64,000 nucleotides of DNA, from assembly GCA_932521035.1 (NCBI GenBank), contig OW051494.1:6372001-6436000 (forward strand). The letters are read 5' to 3'. Source of the DNA: Oscheius dolichura (lineage: Eukaryota > Nematoda > Chromadorea > Rhabditida > Rhabditidae). Below, piece by piece: positions 20,808-34,300 of this stretch. Under the pieces are notes generated by a model. It did no database searches. It saw nothing but the letters and a program-made list of their open reading frames with translations, and was not told the origin of the DNA. The translations under genes and the position numbers were made by a program. Position 1 is the stretch's first letter. Each line of letters begins with the position of its first letter.

Positions 20808-20971
20808 TCCAAAAAGAATCGTTTTCCGGAGGAATATCACAACGTGATGGTGCGACTATTCTAAATGCTATGATTCAAGAGAGACGAAGAGAATTGTCTG
20901 AAGCAGATGCAAATCAATATGATGAGCAGTTTCTTGGCCGCACTATGCACAGGTCTTATCAGCAAATATGA

Positions 20972-21593
20972 GTAATGCATTTTGTACGGCACTAATAATC
21001 GAAAATAAAGTGTTGGATTGAACACGGGTATAACGCTCAGTTCAAATGCGAACTTGTTTGTTATCGAAAATACAACTCCGATTGTGTATAAAATAGCTTA
21101 CAGTAAAATGAAATGAACCATGAAACTGAAAAGAAGAACAAATGGCTCTTTGTAGCTGTACCAATCGAAAGGAGTCTGGCTCTGTGGCTGTGGCTATAGA
21201 TTGCTGGTCAAGATTATTGGACCCAACCTGACCCGCCTTATAGCCGGGTCAACTACATATATAAACAAAACAAGCGCAGGACAGCTTTCCAGAAACGAAG
21301 AGAGCCTAGAACTGGCATGACCCTGACATTGAAAAGGTATGTTCAGAGTGCAATTAGCTCAAAGTCCAATCCCTATGCAATCTAGTCTATGAACAATTAT
21401 AAGGAAATGCTTATGGAACTATCGCCGATGTCTGTGACCTGTGAAAAAATAGTAGGTGACGAAAGCGCTATTCACAACAGGGAGGAGCCTATCGATTGTT
21501 TTTGTTTTTATTTATAGCCAAAAATAACGCTATGGAAATAAAATAATTTATTAGGTGACAAATATTCACATACAAAGGTCTGTCGAGTTGAAC
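20972..21593. other. Intergenic, nothing recognised
   Basis: No open frame with motifs, no tRNA or inverted repeat that I can support. The last part is probably the 3' UTR and downstream flank of the minus-strand secreted-protein gene. Confidence 0.4.
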
Positions 21594-21998
21594 TCACAGC
21601 GAGGTGGTGGTTGTTGGCATGGTAGTCGTCGTCGTATCACTGGGTAGATCACACACCAGCCCACCCCCGATGATCACCTTTTTCTGGTAAGGCAAGCAGC
21701 AGCTTCGTTTCGGATAAAGACAGACGACCTCCCCACAGGCTCCCATCATCGTCGTGTTTGTAGGATCCCTGTACTCAATTTTATTGTTTATATATAGTAT
21801 AGAGCCTTACTCGCAAAGGCAGCCAGCCGGCTCACAGGACCGCTCCATCTCTATTTCCCCACACATCCCACAGGTATCGTTACAAGACGCTCCTGAGGCC
21901 GGAGTCCATTCGGACCAGGTGCCAGGACATTGTGTGGTGGTTTGAGTGGTTGTTTCGTGGAATAGGAAGACAGTCAAGGAGAGGAAAAAAACCAGCAT
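21594..21998 (-). CDS. Small secreted cysteine-rich protein with TSP1-like module
   Basis: Two exons, about 120 residues. ATG 21998 starts a clear signal peptide (MLVFFLSLTVFLF), a short Thr-rich linker, then CPGTWSEWTPASGASCNDTC with the WSxW-type start and cysteine spacing of a degenerate thrombospondin type 1 repeat, ending MERSCEPAGCLC. A roughly 40-nt intron (donor gtaagg) leads to a second cysteine-rich part (MGACGEVVCLYPKRSCCLPY) and a Thr-rich tail ending TTTTSL and TGA 21594-21596. Such small TSP1-like secreted proteins are common in nematodes; the role is unknown. A TATA box lies just upstream and a ttttcag acceptor lies 4 nt before the ATG. Confidence 0.75.
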
Positions 21999-22032
21999 TC
22001 TTCTGAAAATGGGATTCCTGGGTCACGGATGC

Positions 22033-22041
22033 TCTTTTATA
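22033..22041 (-). promoter_or_regulatory. TATA box of the secreted-protein gene
   Basis: TATAAAAG on the minus strand about 35-40 bp before the ATG at 21998, with a ttttcag acceptor in between. The tight spacing suggests a very short pre-mRNA leader that could be replaced by a spliced leader. Confidence 0.45.
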
Positions 22042-22624
22042 GGGATGGGGGAGGGCAATTGTGATAAAATGTGATAAATGCAAATATGAAAGAGGATCGT
22101 AAAAGGATATCGCTGACGAGGAACGGCCAAAAACCTCGAAAATCACCACTTAGTTATTGGTGCCTAGCATTTGCATTCGGAACCAAAAATATACTTTTTT
22201 GACCTGGAAACTGGGGAGTTTTTTTTCGGAGAAACGGAGTTCATGGTCTGAAAAAGGATTAGTCAGCTGTGTTTTCGGGAAAGCCCCTTTTAAAATAGTA
22301 CAGGCCTCGCTAAGGTTTGTCCATCTGTCACCCAATGTATTTGCCAGCTAGGAGACTCTTGACATCCTAGTCATGGTGATCACAAACCATATAGAAGCCA
22401 ATTAATGTTGATGGTTATTTCGGCTTCCAGGAAGAGATTTTATGAGCATAGGTGAATCATCAGTTGTATTTTTTTATCTGTAGCCAGGTATCATGTAGAG
22501 GATCAGTTGAAAAGGACGAAAAACGAATAATAATGGGCGGGACAACTAATTTAAGGCATCCTTCAGTAGGACTCTGAGATAGAGTCCCTGAAGCCTCAGG
22601 CGATTTTACGGAATTTTTTGCCTA
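22042..22624. other. Intergenic, nothing recognised
   Basis: Upstream flank of the secreted-protein gene. Short open frames on both strands lack motifs, splice support and codon bias. Confidence 0.4.
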
Positions 22625-22763
22625 TAGTTCTTTTCCAAAAAATAGGGATACAGTAATTTGTCTCCGTTCGGGACCATTTGGGATCGGAGAACAAAATCGC
22701 AAATTTTGCCTGATTTTTAAGAAAAGCCTGATTACTGTATCCCTATTTTTTGGACAAGAACTA
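22625..22763. mobile_element. 139-bp MITE, family D copy 1, TA target duplication
   Basis: Ends TAGTTCTTTTCCAAAAAATA and its reverse complement, the inverted match extending about 33 bp through GGGATACAGTAAT, flanked by TA at 22623-22624 and 22764-22765. A second copy of the same family sits at 39264-39404 inside an LTR. No coding capacity. Confidence 0.9.
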
Positions 22764-22765
22764 TA

Positions 22766-23482
22766 TATAGATAATCGAATTATTGGAACCCGTCGCAGCG
22801 ATAAGAAGAAATACGAAGAGAACATTCTACTGTCCCTATATCTGACCGACCAGCCCATTTGTTACATTTAAAGTTCATTCTAATTATGTGTTCAGTTACT
22901 TGTAGAGGATTGAGGTCGATTTGGCACAATTGAAATCGGATAGATAACAGCTATATGGATTGTCGGTCAACTGTCCAGTGCTTGACTGTGTTGTGAGAGG
23001 AGGTCCTCACTCACATAAGTGAGCACCAACCAATTTGTACAAATTTCTGGCAGTGCATCAACTTGATGAAATGAGCAGCAAGTCCTAAGTTTTGTCTGAT
23101 GCATTCAAAAACCTAGAGATTCTCGACGAATTTTCTGCTCCATCAACCGACGGCGTTCTTATACTAGTAGTGTAGTACTATTAGCACAATAATATCATCT
23201 TAGAGAATATTTCTTTTATATATTGTAAAAGATTCGCTTGCTCATTTTCGTAACTGTAGTATCTTATATGCAGCCAAACAAATGGCCACGTTGTCCGCCA
23301 CAGCGCGCTGTCGGCGAGGATTGCTCGCTCTGTCGCAATCCCAATAAGCCTGACGTGTTCTTATTTACAATTTAAAACTGAATTCATGTTGTGCTACTTT
23401 TTGTTTCATAGTGGTTGAAAAAGTTATTAGAATCTCTTTCTTCCATTAGATTACAAATTGATCAAATTGGACATTTTCAGAT
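22766..23482. other. Intergenic before SLC35B1-like gene
   Basis: About 700 bp of AT-rich sequence with no recognised gene. The last bases, acattttcag at 23471-23480, form a splice acceptor directly before the next start codon. Confidence 0.4.
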
Positions 23483-24728
23483 ATGACTGGGAATGACGGC
23501 GACAAAGAACATCATTTACACACCAGATCCTATATGGACGAAGTTTTACACCTACTTCTCTGCGGTGGTGGAATTCTTGCATGTTATGGCTACTTTGGAG
23601 TTATGCAAGAAAAAATGTGAGCTCAATCCTTTTCAGATATACAGTTGTTTCCAGCGTTCAAGGTAAATATGACAACGGTGAAAAGTTCATTTATACCCAA
23701 GCACTTGTCTTATTCATGTGTGCGGCCAACACCGTATTTGCATGGGGTCTCAGGCCAAAACGAGATGTGGACACGGTACCCATTAAAGTGTACGGAATCT
23801 GTAGTGCCAGTTATCTCGGTGCAATGATATGCAGCAACCAAGCACTGCAATACTTACCCTATCCCACGCAGGTAACACTTTATGGCATTCATTATTTTGG
23901 TGCTTCCTTCAGTATTTCTTCGTTTTTAACACAATATTTAGGTGCTTGCTAAGTCCTGTAAGCCGATTCCTGTCATAATTTTTGGATTTTTATTTGCTGG
24001 AAAGCGTTATTCTCTCAGAAAATGCTTTTATGTCATGGCTATTGTGGTTGGCGTTATGATGTTTCTCTATAAAGACAAAAAATCGCAAGCTAGTTCGGCA
24101 TATGGATTTGGAGAAATGCTTTTGGTGGGCTCTTTAAATTCATGGTTTCATTGGTTTTTCAGATCGTTTCTCTTACTCTAGACGGAACTACTACTGCTAT
24201 TCAGGACAATATAAATAGGCATTATAGAAGAAGCGCTTTGAGCATGATGTACTTTATGAACTTATTTTCATCTATTTATCTCATTTTTGGGTAACATTTA
24301 TCGAAGTTTCTTGTTATGAGTTTTAGACTGGTATTCTCTGGAGAAATTTTTTCATTTATTTCTTTTGTACAACGGCATCCAAGTGTGATTTTAAACCTTT
24401 CTCTAATGGCAGCGTCTAGTTGTGGTGGCCAGGTACGTTCTTTGCAAATAAATAGGCATTCTCAATCATTGTAATCTTTTATCATCGTATCTTTTCAAAA
24501 ACAATCTTTCAGTACTTCATCTTCAAAACGATACATGAATTTTCCCCTTTGACATGCTCTGTAATCACCACCACTAGAAAGCTTTTTACTATTATCTTTT
24601 CTGTGGTATTTTACAATCATGCGATGAGCCGACAAGAGACATGGGGCACAATAATAGTCTTCGGTGGTCTTTTCGCCGATGCTGTAGATTCCAGAATTTC
24701 TCGACCTCAGCGACCAGCTGTACATTAA
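23483..24728 (+). CDS. SLC35B1: SLC35B1-like ER nucleotide(-sugar) transporter
   Basis: Ten-helix drug/metabolite transporter fold. Landmarks: CGGGILACYGYFGVMQEKI, FIYTQALVLFMCAANTVFAW, YLGAMICSNQALQYLPYPTQ, VLAKSCKPIPVIIFGFLFAG, KRYSLRKCFYVM, SLTLDGTTTAIQDNI, SALSMMYFMNLFSSIYL, SSCGGQYFIFKTIHEFSPL, CSVITTTRKLFTIIFSVVFY. These match the SLC35B1 group, described as an ER UDP-sugar or ATP/ADP exchanger. The exon joined at LL-IVSLTLDG uses donor gtgggc. ATG 23483 lies 2 nt after ttttcag. The protein ends RPAVH at TAA 24726-24728, so the dilysine ER retrieval tail common in this group is not visible. Confidence 0.9.
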
Positions 24729-25394
24729 ATCCATGAATAACGTTGTTTGCTTAGCCCTATTTATAATTACTGTGATAGAAGTATATTGTATTTATTGCAT
24801 TACTGTTACTATGTGTCCTTCTGTGTTACCGACCTTTTATTTTAATTTATGCTCAGTCGCAAGCTTTATTTGTTTTACTAGAGCTGTATTCTTTTGTATT
24901 ATATTTATTAATGAAATATTTTATATTTGTTATTTTAAAAAACCGTGATGTAAGAAGACCAGAATGTATACTTCCACGTTTTTTTTTGACACAGAAACAA
25001 AATTTAAAATCGCGCGCGATTTTGCCGGCCGCGTCCTCACGCGAGCGGTTTTTCTAGTCCTTTACCCGTTTGAGCTCTGAAATTAGTTTCGTTGAATTTT
25101 CGCTTTATATAGTTTTCCTTTCCTTTGAGCAATAAGCAGAAAAGCTTCAATTGACTTTATTACGAATTAGTCAAACTATTTTTGATACTAATGAAGAGAA
25201 AAGGATGTAAGCGTAAACCAATTTACACTGAAAATGCTTTGCTATATTATCAAACCAAACGGCCTATATGCAGTAGTGCAAGAAAAAGCACTTGTACTAG
25301 CTTATGAAAAAAACTAACTCTTACAGCTGCAGTATTCATTTTTAAACTTATAACAAACACGTTATTTTGCAACGTTATTTGTTGCAGGTAATAA
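24729..25394. other. Intergenic between SLC35B1-like and Domino-like genes
   Basis: Two genes in the same direction, 666 bp apart. AT-rich, no further gene recognised. tgttgcag at 25380-25387 is a splice acceptor 7 nt before the next ATG. Confidence 0.4.
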
Positions 25395-28300
25395 ATGAAG
25401 AAAGGACGATCTTCGAGGAGCGACATAGATGTCCAACCCACAACCTCAGGGATTAAAACCGAGGGCTCTTTCCAAACACGAGACTTTATCCGTTTTGAGC
25501 TCATTGCCCGTAGTTTGAGTAGAGCTCGTGATGGCAGAGATAAAAGGTGGGGTTTTATTTCATGATAATGCAAATACTCTTACAGAGAAAGCGCTATAAC
25601 CGCCAGGCTTGCAGCAGAAAATCCAAGTCTTACTGTGGAAGAAATACGGGCGAGAGTGGCCGAAGAACTAAATGATTTAAACGCCCACATTGAAGCTGAA
25701 GAAAAACGGTATATTTTTCGTATTTATTGAATCATTTTTTTTGTTTAGAATTGCCGGCGATCTTTTAGAAGATATTTTAAAAAATCCGGTCTATAACTGT
25801 TCGACACTCCATGAGTTAATACCAAATCTGCCCAAATCATTTTTAAAAGGTAGGTAAACATTTTCTTGTTTGAAACGTTATACAATATATAGATATAATA
25901 AGAACGGAAACAGAAAAAGCACCATTAGAACCAATTGAAATTCAAGTGGATGAAACCAATCTTACTGAAGCAAAAGATGAGCCACCTCTTTCAACAGTTT
26001 CCACTAATGATACCAATGTGGAGAAAGCAGCAAAAATGGTTTTGTGAACAACTCACATATTTATACTTCTTTTAGGAAGCCCACGTATTACAGAGAGTTG
26101 CAGAGTTGCGCAAACAGGGGTTGTGGACTAGCAGTAGGCTTCCTATATGTGTTGATCCGCCTCGAAATAAGACACATTGGGATTATTTGTTAGAGGAAGT
26201 GAAATGGATGGCAAACGACTTTCGTCAAGAGAGATTGTTTAAAAGAAAAATGGCTAGAACAGTAAGAGTTTACGTATATTGAGCTAACTTCGTTGCAGTT
26301 GAGCACAGCAATCGCAAAACAGCGAAGAGATCAAGAGCTGGAAGCTGAAAAGGCCGAGCAACGCATAGTAAAGGTTGTTATATGTTTTGAGATAGTTTAC
26401 AAGTTATTTAGGATGGAAAAAAGATGTGCGCTTCTGTTGCAAAAATGATTAAAGAATTTTGGATGAATGTAGATAAAGTCGTTGAATATCGAGCCCAAGA
26501 AATCTTGGAAAGTAAAAAACGCAAAGCGTTGGATCAACATTTGGCCTTTATTGTTGGCGAGGCTGATAAACTGAGCAGCATGGTACAAGAAGGTTTGACA
26601 CATGAGAAATCGTCGAATACGCCATCTGTCATTTCTAAGCAAGATCGTAATTTATTTATCATTGTCTGTTACTTGTGGAATTTTAGACGATGATTACGAG
26701 TTTAGTATGGGTGACGAAGAAGAATCAGACAATGAATCAACTTTGTCAAAAGAGGAAGAGGAGTTTAAAGGTGGAAGTTACGAAGACGAATTGACTGCAC
26801 TTAACAATGATGCTGGCGGAGATCTTGATGACCTTCTGGCGAGTGTGAGTTGTGATTCTCATTATCATTGTTTAAAAAAAGTAACGAATTATGAGGAAAG
26901 GGAAATCGAACTTTTGGCATTATTAAAGTTCGTTTGCTAAATGCATTTGGAATTTTGAAGGTGTCATCTTGGAGTAGAGAATATAAGCTCATCATAAAAG
27001 CACAAGGATATCGAGAAAAAATCAATATATAGTTAGGAACCTAAAGCTTTTTTGGCTTAGAAATGTAACATTTCATCTGGCTGCATGCTGGGTAACGTAA
27101 AGTGATCTTTATGAATAATATAATAGTATACCTTTGTGATTTTTTTAGCTTCCACCCGATTATCTTGCTTCAATGGGCTTGTCGTTGCCTGGTTCATCAT
27201 CCATGTCTAAAGGCGATCGAGGCCCATCAGCTGTGAGTATTGAAGAAGAATCCGTAGGCTCATCTTCAAGAGATACGCTCGAGGTTTTTAAACTAACCTA
27301 ACATACGTCTCTTTTAGTGTCCATCTATGAAGAAGCCTAAAATGGATGAGAAAAGTGGTGATAAAACACAAACAGCTGATCTGAGTAATGAAGGAAATGG
27401 GGACGGCCGTGGTGTATTGAAAGACGTAGACTATGCTAAGCTCAACAGTTCGAACGCTAACGAAAGAGAGGAAGAACTTGCACATATCGCCGAACAAGCT
27501 CTGATGTTTCAGCCAAAGGGATTTACTCTGGAAACAACACAGGTTTTATTGTGTGTGATCAGATCAAACTGTTTAGGTGAAAACTCCTGTTCCATTTCTC
27601 ATTCGTGGCTCGTTAAGAGAATATCAAATGGTAGGATTGGATTGGCTAGTTACATTGTACGAAAAGAATCTAAACGGAATTTTGGCCGATGAAATGGGTA
27701 GGTCAGATTAATTTATTTTATATTGACAATCAGGACTTGGAAAGACTATCCAGACAATCTCGCTTCTTGCTCATCTTGCTGGTGCTGAATCTATATGGGG
27801 GCCACATCTAATCGTCGTACCAACTTCTGTTATTTTAAATTGGGAAATGGAACTGAAAAAATGGTGTCCAGCATTTAAAATCCTCACCTATTTCGGTAGT
27901 GTAAAAGAACGTGCCGAAAAGCGCAAGGTAATTTAACGTTATCCTTTTCCAATGAACTTTTAGGGATGGTCGAAGCCAAATGCGTTTCATGTATGCATTA
28001 CTTCCTATAAGACTATTACTGCGGATATTCGATCTTTCAAAATGAAGGCGTGGCAGTATATGATCCTCGATGAAGCACAAAATATTAAAAATTGGAAAAG
28101 TCAGAGATGGCAAGCTCTTTTAAACATCAGAGCACGACGAAGGCTCCTACTGACTGGTATATTTGAAAAAAAAATCATTATAATGTTTTAGGAACCCCAT
28201 TGCAAAATTCGCTTATGGAACTATGGTCTTTGATGCATTTTTTAATGCCAGCTATCTTCGCAAGTCATGATGATTTTAAAGATTGGTTCAGCAACCCACT

Positions 28301-31300
28301 GACGGGAATGATGGAAGGAAGCGTTGAATACAATGCGCCACTTGTTCAGAGATTACATAAGGTTTGATGCACCAGCTTTTCATACCTTTTTAGATACTGC
28401 GTCCTTTTATCCTACGTCGTCTAAAGGCTGAAGTAGAGAAACAATTGCCACAAAAAACAGAAACAGTCGTGAAATGCCAGCTTTCTAAGAGACAGAGATA
28501 CCTTTATGACGATTTTATGAGCAGAAGAACTACAAAGGAAAATTTGAAAACTGGAAATATGTTTTCAGTCTTAAACATTGTCATGCAGCTTAGAAAGGTT
28601 TTTTCTCTCCATTACTGTACAATCCATATTTGCAGTGTTGCAATCATCCAAATCTTTTTGAGCCAAGACCGGTTTTATCTCCGCTTATTCTGCAGCCGAT
28701 CACAAGAATACTTCCGGCCATGATTTTTGATCTTGTTGGAAACGACGCTCATCAAGAAAACATTCAAACGATACCCGAATGCTTTAATCTTTCTAAAAGA
28801 CTTACTGGATGGTCGTTTAATGACGTAGATAAGGTGAAGATAAGTTTAATAACGTTCATCATTTCTTTTTAGAAACCTACTATTGAAGAGTTAAGGATAT
28901 GGGATGCGCCTAAAAAAGCGCCAAAATTGACTGATTTTCGCTTTTCTGTGCCGTCACTCATCTCCGAACGATGTTCTTCCACAGACATATCACCAACAGC
29001 TTCTATTTTGGATGGGTTAAGCGCAGCTGAAATACAGAGAGCCGGTTTGAAAGAAAATGAACAACTACTTATCATTGGTGAGCATGATGATAAATCAATA
29101 ATCAATGGCAACGGTAATTTTCTAAATTAACGGCTTATATGCTCATTCTAGGAGGACATGCGTTGAAAGTGCGTTTGCAAGGTGATAGACTGATTCCGGA
29201 TAAAAGTGGGAAAATGGCCAATTTGGATCCGCGAATGTGTAGAGTGGTCACTATAAATGGTGAAAAAGTACTAGTGGATGTTAGCACGAATGGCGAAGCC
29301 GGTAGCTGTGAACCTACTATCCCCGAACCGTCATCGGCAAATCTTCCTAGCAGCTCAGCTTCTACCACGGAAAAGAAACATGTGCGTTCAGGACAAGGAA
29401 TTTCAAATAGCCAGTCTTCATCTACAAGAGCTGTTACAATGGCTAGCTTAAGATCGCCAGGACTTAAACGGAATGTTGCTATACATGTTAGTTGAGACTC
29501 ATTGAAGCATACTCCCTTTTAGTCATCGTTTAAAACGAATACTAAGACTTTCTCGCAACCTTTAGCTATTTTACCAGAAGTGAAAGGATTTAATAACGAA
29601 ATGGCAAACGGTGGTGCTAGAGAAAATATTGTCAATTTTAATTACAGATTCAGGTAAATTTTGTTCCGTATTGTTTTATTTATTGTTCTTTTAGTCCGCC
29701 TCTTAAACGTAGGAAGACTAATGAGATTCCACTTCTTAGCGGCCCCTACACTACCTATGTACCAAAAGATTACAAGAAGCGTTTGGCGGAAGAGAAGACG
29801 AACAAGTTGGAGCTTGCTCAAGCGATGTTTTGTCCAGGAAATAACCCCGTTTACCCAAATGAACTGCTATTCGCGCTGAGAATTGACAGCAGCAAAAAAG
29901 AAAGTGTTACTGAACGTTTTGCTCCTTTCCAAAATTCATTGAAAGAATATATGGATATTTTACTAAATAAGTAAGATTTTGTTGCAATTGTGGTAATATT
30001 TTTAAGGTTCCCCGTTTACGTCGATCCTGCACTGGTTGATAGCCCTATGATTGTTGCTACATCTCTTGGTCGTTCCTTTGCAGCAAAATTGACCAGAAAT
30101 AAAATAAGATTTAATGCAAGGAGGTTTTTACAAGTTGCACCCATAGAAGTGGAAGCTAAATTATTGTCCAGTCGTCTACAGTTTCCTGAACTGCGTCTTA
30201 TTGAATATGATTGTGGTGGGTATTTTTGTAAACGTATATTTTGTTTTTAGGAAAGCTACAAATTTTGGCTGGCCTCCTTCGTCAGTTGTATCTTTACAAA
30301 CACCGCTGTTTGATATTCACACAAATGTCGAAGATGCTAGATATTCTCCAGGCTTTCTTGTCATATCATGGCTACCAATACTTCAGACTTGATGGTACAA
30401 CAGGTGTTGAACAGAGACAGGTTCTTAAAGGGTATAATTTAAAATGCAATATTTCAGCATATGATGGAAAGATTCAACGCAGATTCCCGTATTTTTTGCT
30501 TCATATTATCCACGCGTTCTGGAGGGGTCGGAGTGAATTTAACCGGAGCAGATACTGTTATTTTCTACGATTCGGATTGGAATCCTACGATGGACGCCCA
30601 GGCTCAAGATCGTTGTCACCGAGTAGGGAAGTCTATTAAGTAATCAGTTATTTTTAGATCGGACAAACAAGAAATGTTACGATTTACCGCTTGATATCTG
30701 AGAAAACCATAGAAGAAAACATATTGAAGAAAGCTACGCAAAAACGCCGCTTGGGAGAGATGGCTATCGACGATGCAGGCTTTACACCGGATTTCTTTAA
30801 ACAACCTGATAACATCAAGTAACTTTTTGTTCAGAATTTTTCATCTTTTATTGTTTCCAGAGATCTTTTCGAAAGCGATGTCACTGACATTGAAATTTCG
30901 TCGGAAGTTAAGGCTCCGAATGATCAAAGAGAATTGGAAAATGTGATGGCTTCGCTTGAAGATGAGCAGGATGTAGAGGCTTCAAAGAAAGCGGCAGCAG
31001 AAGCGCGGGCTGATAGAGCAGAGTTTGATGAAGCCCGAAGAGATGTCGTCGTCTCATGCCTTGGGGGAGATGAAGTCCAAGATGAAAAGTACATTGAGCT
31101 AATCAACCAGGTACTCCATACTAACATCATTTTGTGCAACATTTATTTTAAGCTTAAGCCTATAGAGAGGTATGCATTGCAGTTCCTCGAGGCGGAGTAT
31201 AAACCCGAGTTTGAAGAAGAGTGTAAAGAGGCAGAGGTACCCATTTAATCTCGACACTGCCTTAATTGTATTTTTAGGCGATAATCGAACAAAAAAAAGA

Positions 31301-34300
31301 AGATTGGGTACGGGCACACGATAAAGCTGTTAGTGACGAGGTGCCGTGTGATGACGATTTCTACGGATGTGGTAGTATTTTGGACGAGGTACGGTCACGT
31401 CGTCGTGGCCCTGATTCAAAACCACGTACAAAAGCTCGCTCCATAGTTGCTATAAGACAATCTAGTCGCTGCATAATGCCCAAAGATCCTCTGTCCCCTG
31501 TTAAGACTTCCTCTGGTCGAAGAATTGTTAAACCTCATTTTTCAAACCCCTCTAGCCAGGTCGTTGCTCGTGCTGTAGTACGCAAGACAGCTCAATCCAT
31601 GCTCCCATCTCCTGGACCTGGAATTGAAATGCCAGTTAAAAGAGGGAGAGGAAGACCAAGAAAGAATGCAATACTAAACTCATCAACTTCGCAAGATCTA
31701 TTAGAAAAGTCTGTGGACGATACACGAGGCATCAGAATGGCGTCAACAAGCAACGTATCCCCGTCTACATCAAGAGATTCTATTGTGCGATCACCAGCAA
31801 TGCTAACAGTTTCAACGGATAATGTTGCCAGAAGATCGACTACTTTACCTTCACCTGTCTCGTCGCCCAAGTCGATACGTTATTTTGTAAGGGCAACACC
31901 AGGAAAACAATCGGCATCTGGTATACCTTCGTTTAATGCTGTACCTTCTATTTCTCCTGTTGCAAGAGCATCAACAGTGACAAGGATTCCGGCCGGCAGT
32001 GATATGATGATGCCATGTTCAAGAGTAGTCAATCAAAGAGCCAATACCCGTCCTAGAATTCGAGGAGAAGTTCTTACACCAGAGATTGCACAACCATCAT
32101 ATAGCGGATCAAGTTCATCCCCGAGATTATTGCTCCCGGTTAAGACGCTGCAGTCTCCACCGAAAAGAGTGCCAGTTCAAAGAGAGCATTCGATGTCAAG
32201 ACGGATGAACATGAGCACTTCGACGCCACAGACAGTGTACTACAGATCAGAGGACTCTGCTCAAAGTCACAGCTCAAACTCTATGCCACGTATTCCACCA
32301 GGATGTCGTGCTGTAATATTTCAATCATCACAATCGACACTCGGAGATTATAGCCGACCGCGATTAGACCTAAGGAGAACGGAGAGAAATACAGGATATC
32401 CTGATGGAACAGCACATGATGAGCAAACTGGCTAGGCCCTTCCATTTTTTGATTTTTTTTGTACATTGGCCTTTATGGGGCCAAACAAATTTTCATATTT
32501 AGAACTTGCCCTCTTTGTATATCATTCGCATATTCTTTTGTTCCCCCTTGTTAGTCACTATTAGTTTTTAGCTCCTTACATTAGCAGATCTCCAGCTCAG
32601 TTAGAATACGGGTTCAATTTGACCGGTGCTGCGCACATTTGTCACAAATGCTCTTATCTAGCTGTTCCATTCCATATTCATCCCTATTTTCATTGACATT
32701 GTTATGTTTCATTTTTGACTGGTAACAGCACTGATAACATATAAAGTGATTCCGGTATGTGTGTTGATCGACGTTCCTGATCCGTGTGTGTCTGTGGCGC
32801 CGGATGCGGTCAGTCGCCGAAGACAAGCCCACTCGAAGCGTTTTGCAAGCTACACGGGTTAGGCGTTGATCGACCGCATCCGGACCACTGGGGGTTCCGT
32901 TCTGTTTTTCGCGCATATGCATTGTGCATCGAATCTCAATACTGCCTGATAAGAAAGCTTTTTTGACGCGTTTATGTCATGCTGTTTAAAATGATTAGTT
33001 ATGAAATCAAAACTGATTAGCTAAGAAATCGTAATGCCCCACCGAATGCGGCAACATAAAATAGTACAAAAAATAGATTTTGCTCGAAATTAACAACTTT
33101 TTTTCAGGTGCTTGCATGTGACAACATTTTTGCCGAATTGCCGGTTAGCTTTACAGTTTCAGCTCTAATTTTTTTCTAGACATGGTGTCCGCCAACCCCT
33201 CCTCTTTCGCCTAGCCAGGAAAATGACATCTACTACGATGAATGCTTGGATCTACTCTATGATCCAGATTTTATGGGGGAAAGTAAATTGCCTTCTAGCA
33301 TTCATGAGCTTCATCGGCCATTGCTTAGAACACCTAGTCCTATTAAAAGCAAGTTTTTGTTATGACATTTTATTCTTCTCCGTTCAGAGCAACCATTACC
33401 GTCTTCTTCAGCTCCAAACAAAAACAAAGCTGTTATGGATCTTCTAAATGCAGCTACATTATCTGCCTACTCCTCGGCGGCTGTCTCGCCATCTGGTTAT
33501 GAGCCGCCAAATTATTTCTCAGAATATGGAACTCATGGAACTGATTTTAATAGTTCCGGTTTAGGTAACTTTTTTGGGTGGTTCTTAAAACTAGTGTTAT
33601 TAGGAGATTTTAATTGGTTCTGAGTTGTTATTGGTACTCTTGTTACTATAGCATTCAGAATTATTTTTTTAAATCGTTTTCTATCTATTTTATATAAAAG
33701 ATTCTAGACCCGTATGGGCAAGCCTTGAAAAAAGAGCGACGTGAACGTTCTGGAAGAGACCGAGACCAAAACGTACGATTAAACCGAGAGGCTCCGCGAC
33801 CAATTACCCCACCCAGTTCGATATATGAACAAGAAGATTATGAAGGCCCTGAATGGACGATAGCCGAAGATATGGCAATTGTAGAGGTTTGATAGTTCAA
33901 TATACGATTAATAAAAAAAATCCAGGCAATTCAACAGGAGGATCAGATGGGGCATACTCCGGGCACACTTTCGTGTGCGCTTCATTACAATTGGAAATAT
34001 ATTGCTGAACATGTTAACAAGAGAACTGCGCCTACGGGGCATTATAGGTAAATGGTGAAACGGTTGATTGAGTTTTTTTTTAGATCTGATCGGCAGTGTT
34101 GTATTAGATATCAGGTAGTGGTGCGTCCAAGAGAAGCTGGGCACCTTCATACCGTTGACCCTTTAACCAAAAAGCCGCGTAAAGTTCCTTTAACGCAAAA
34201 CGAACTAAGTAAGAAAGATAATTACCGTTGTTTTTACTGCTTTTAGATCATCTGAAAAAAAATCGTTCGACTACCAAAGCACAATATGAGCATGACCATC

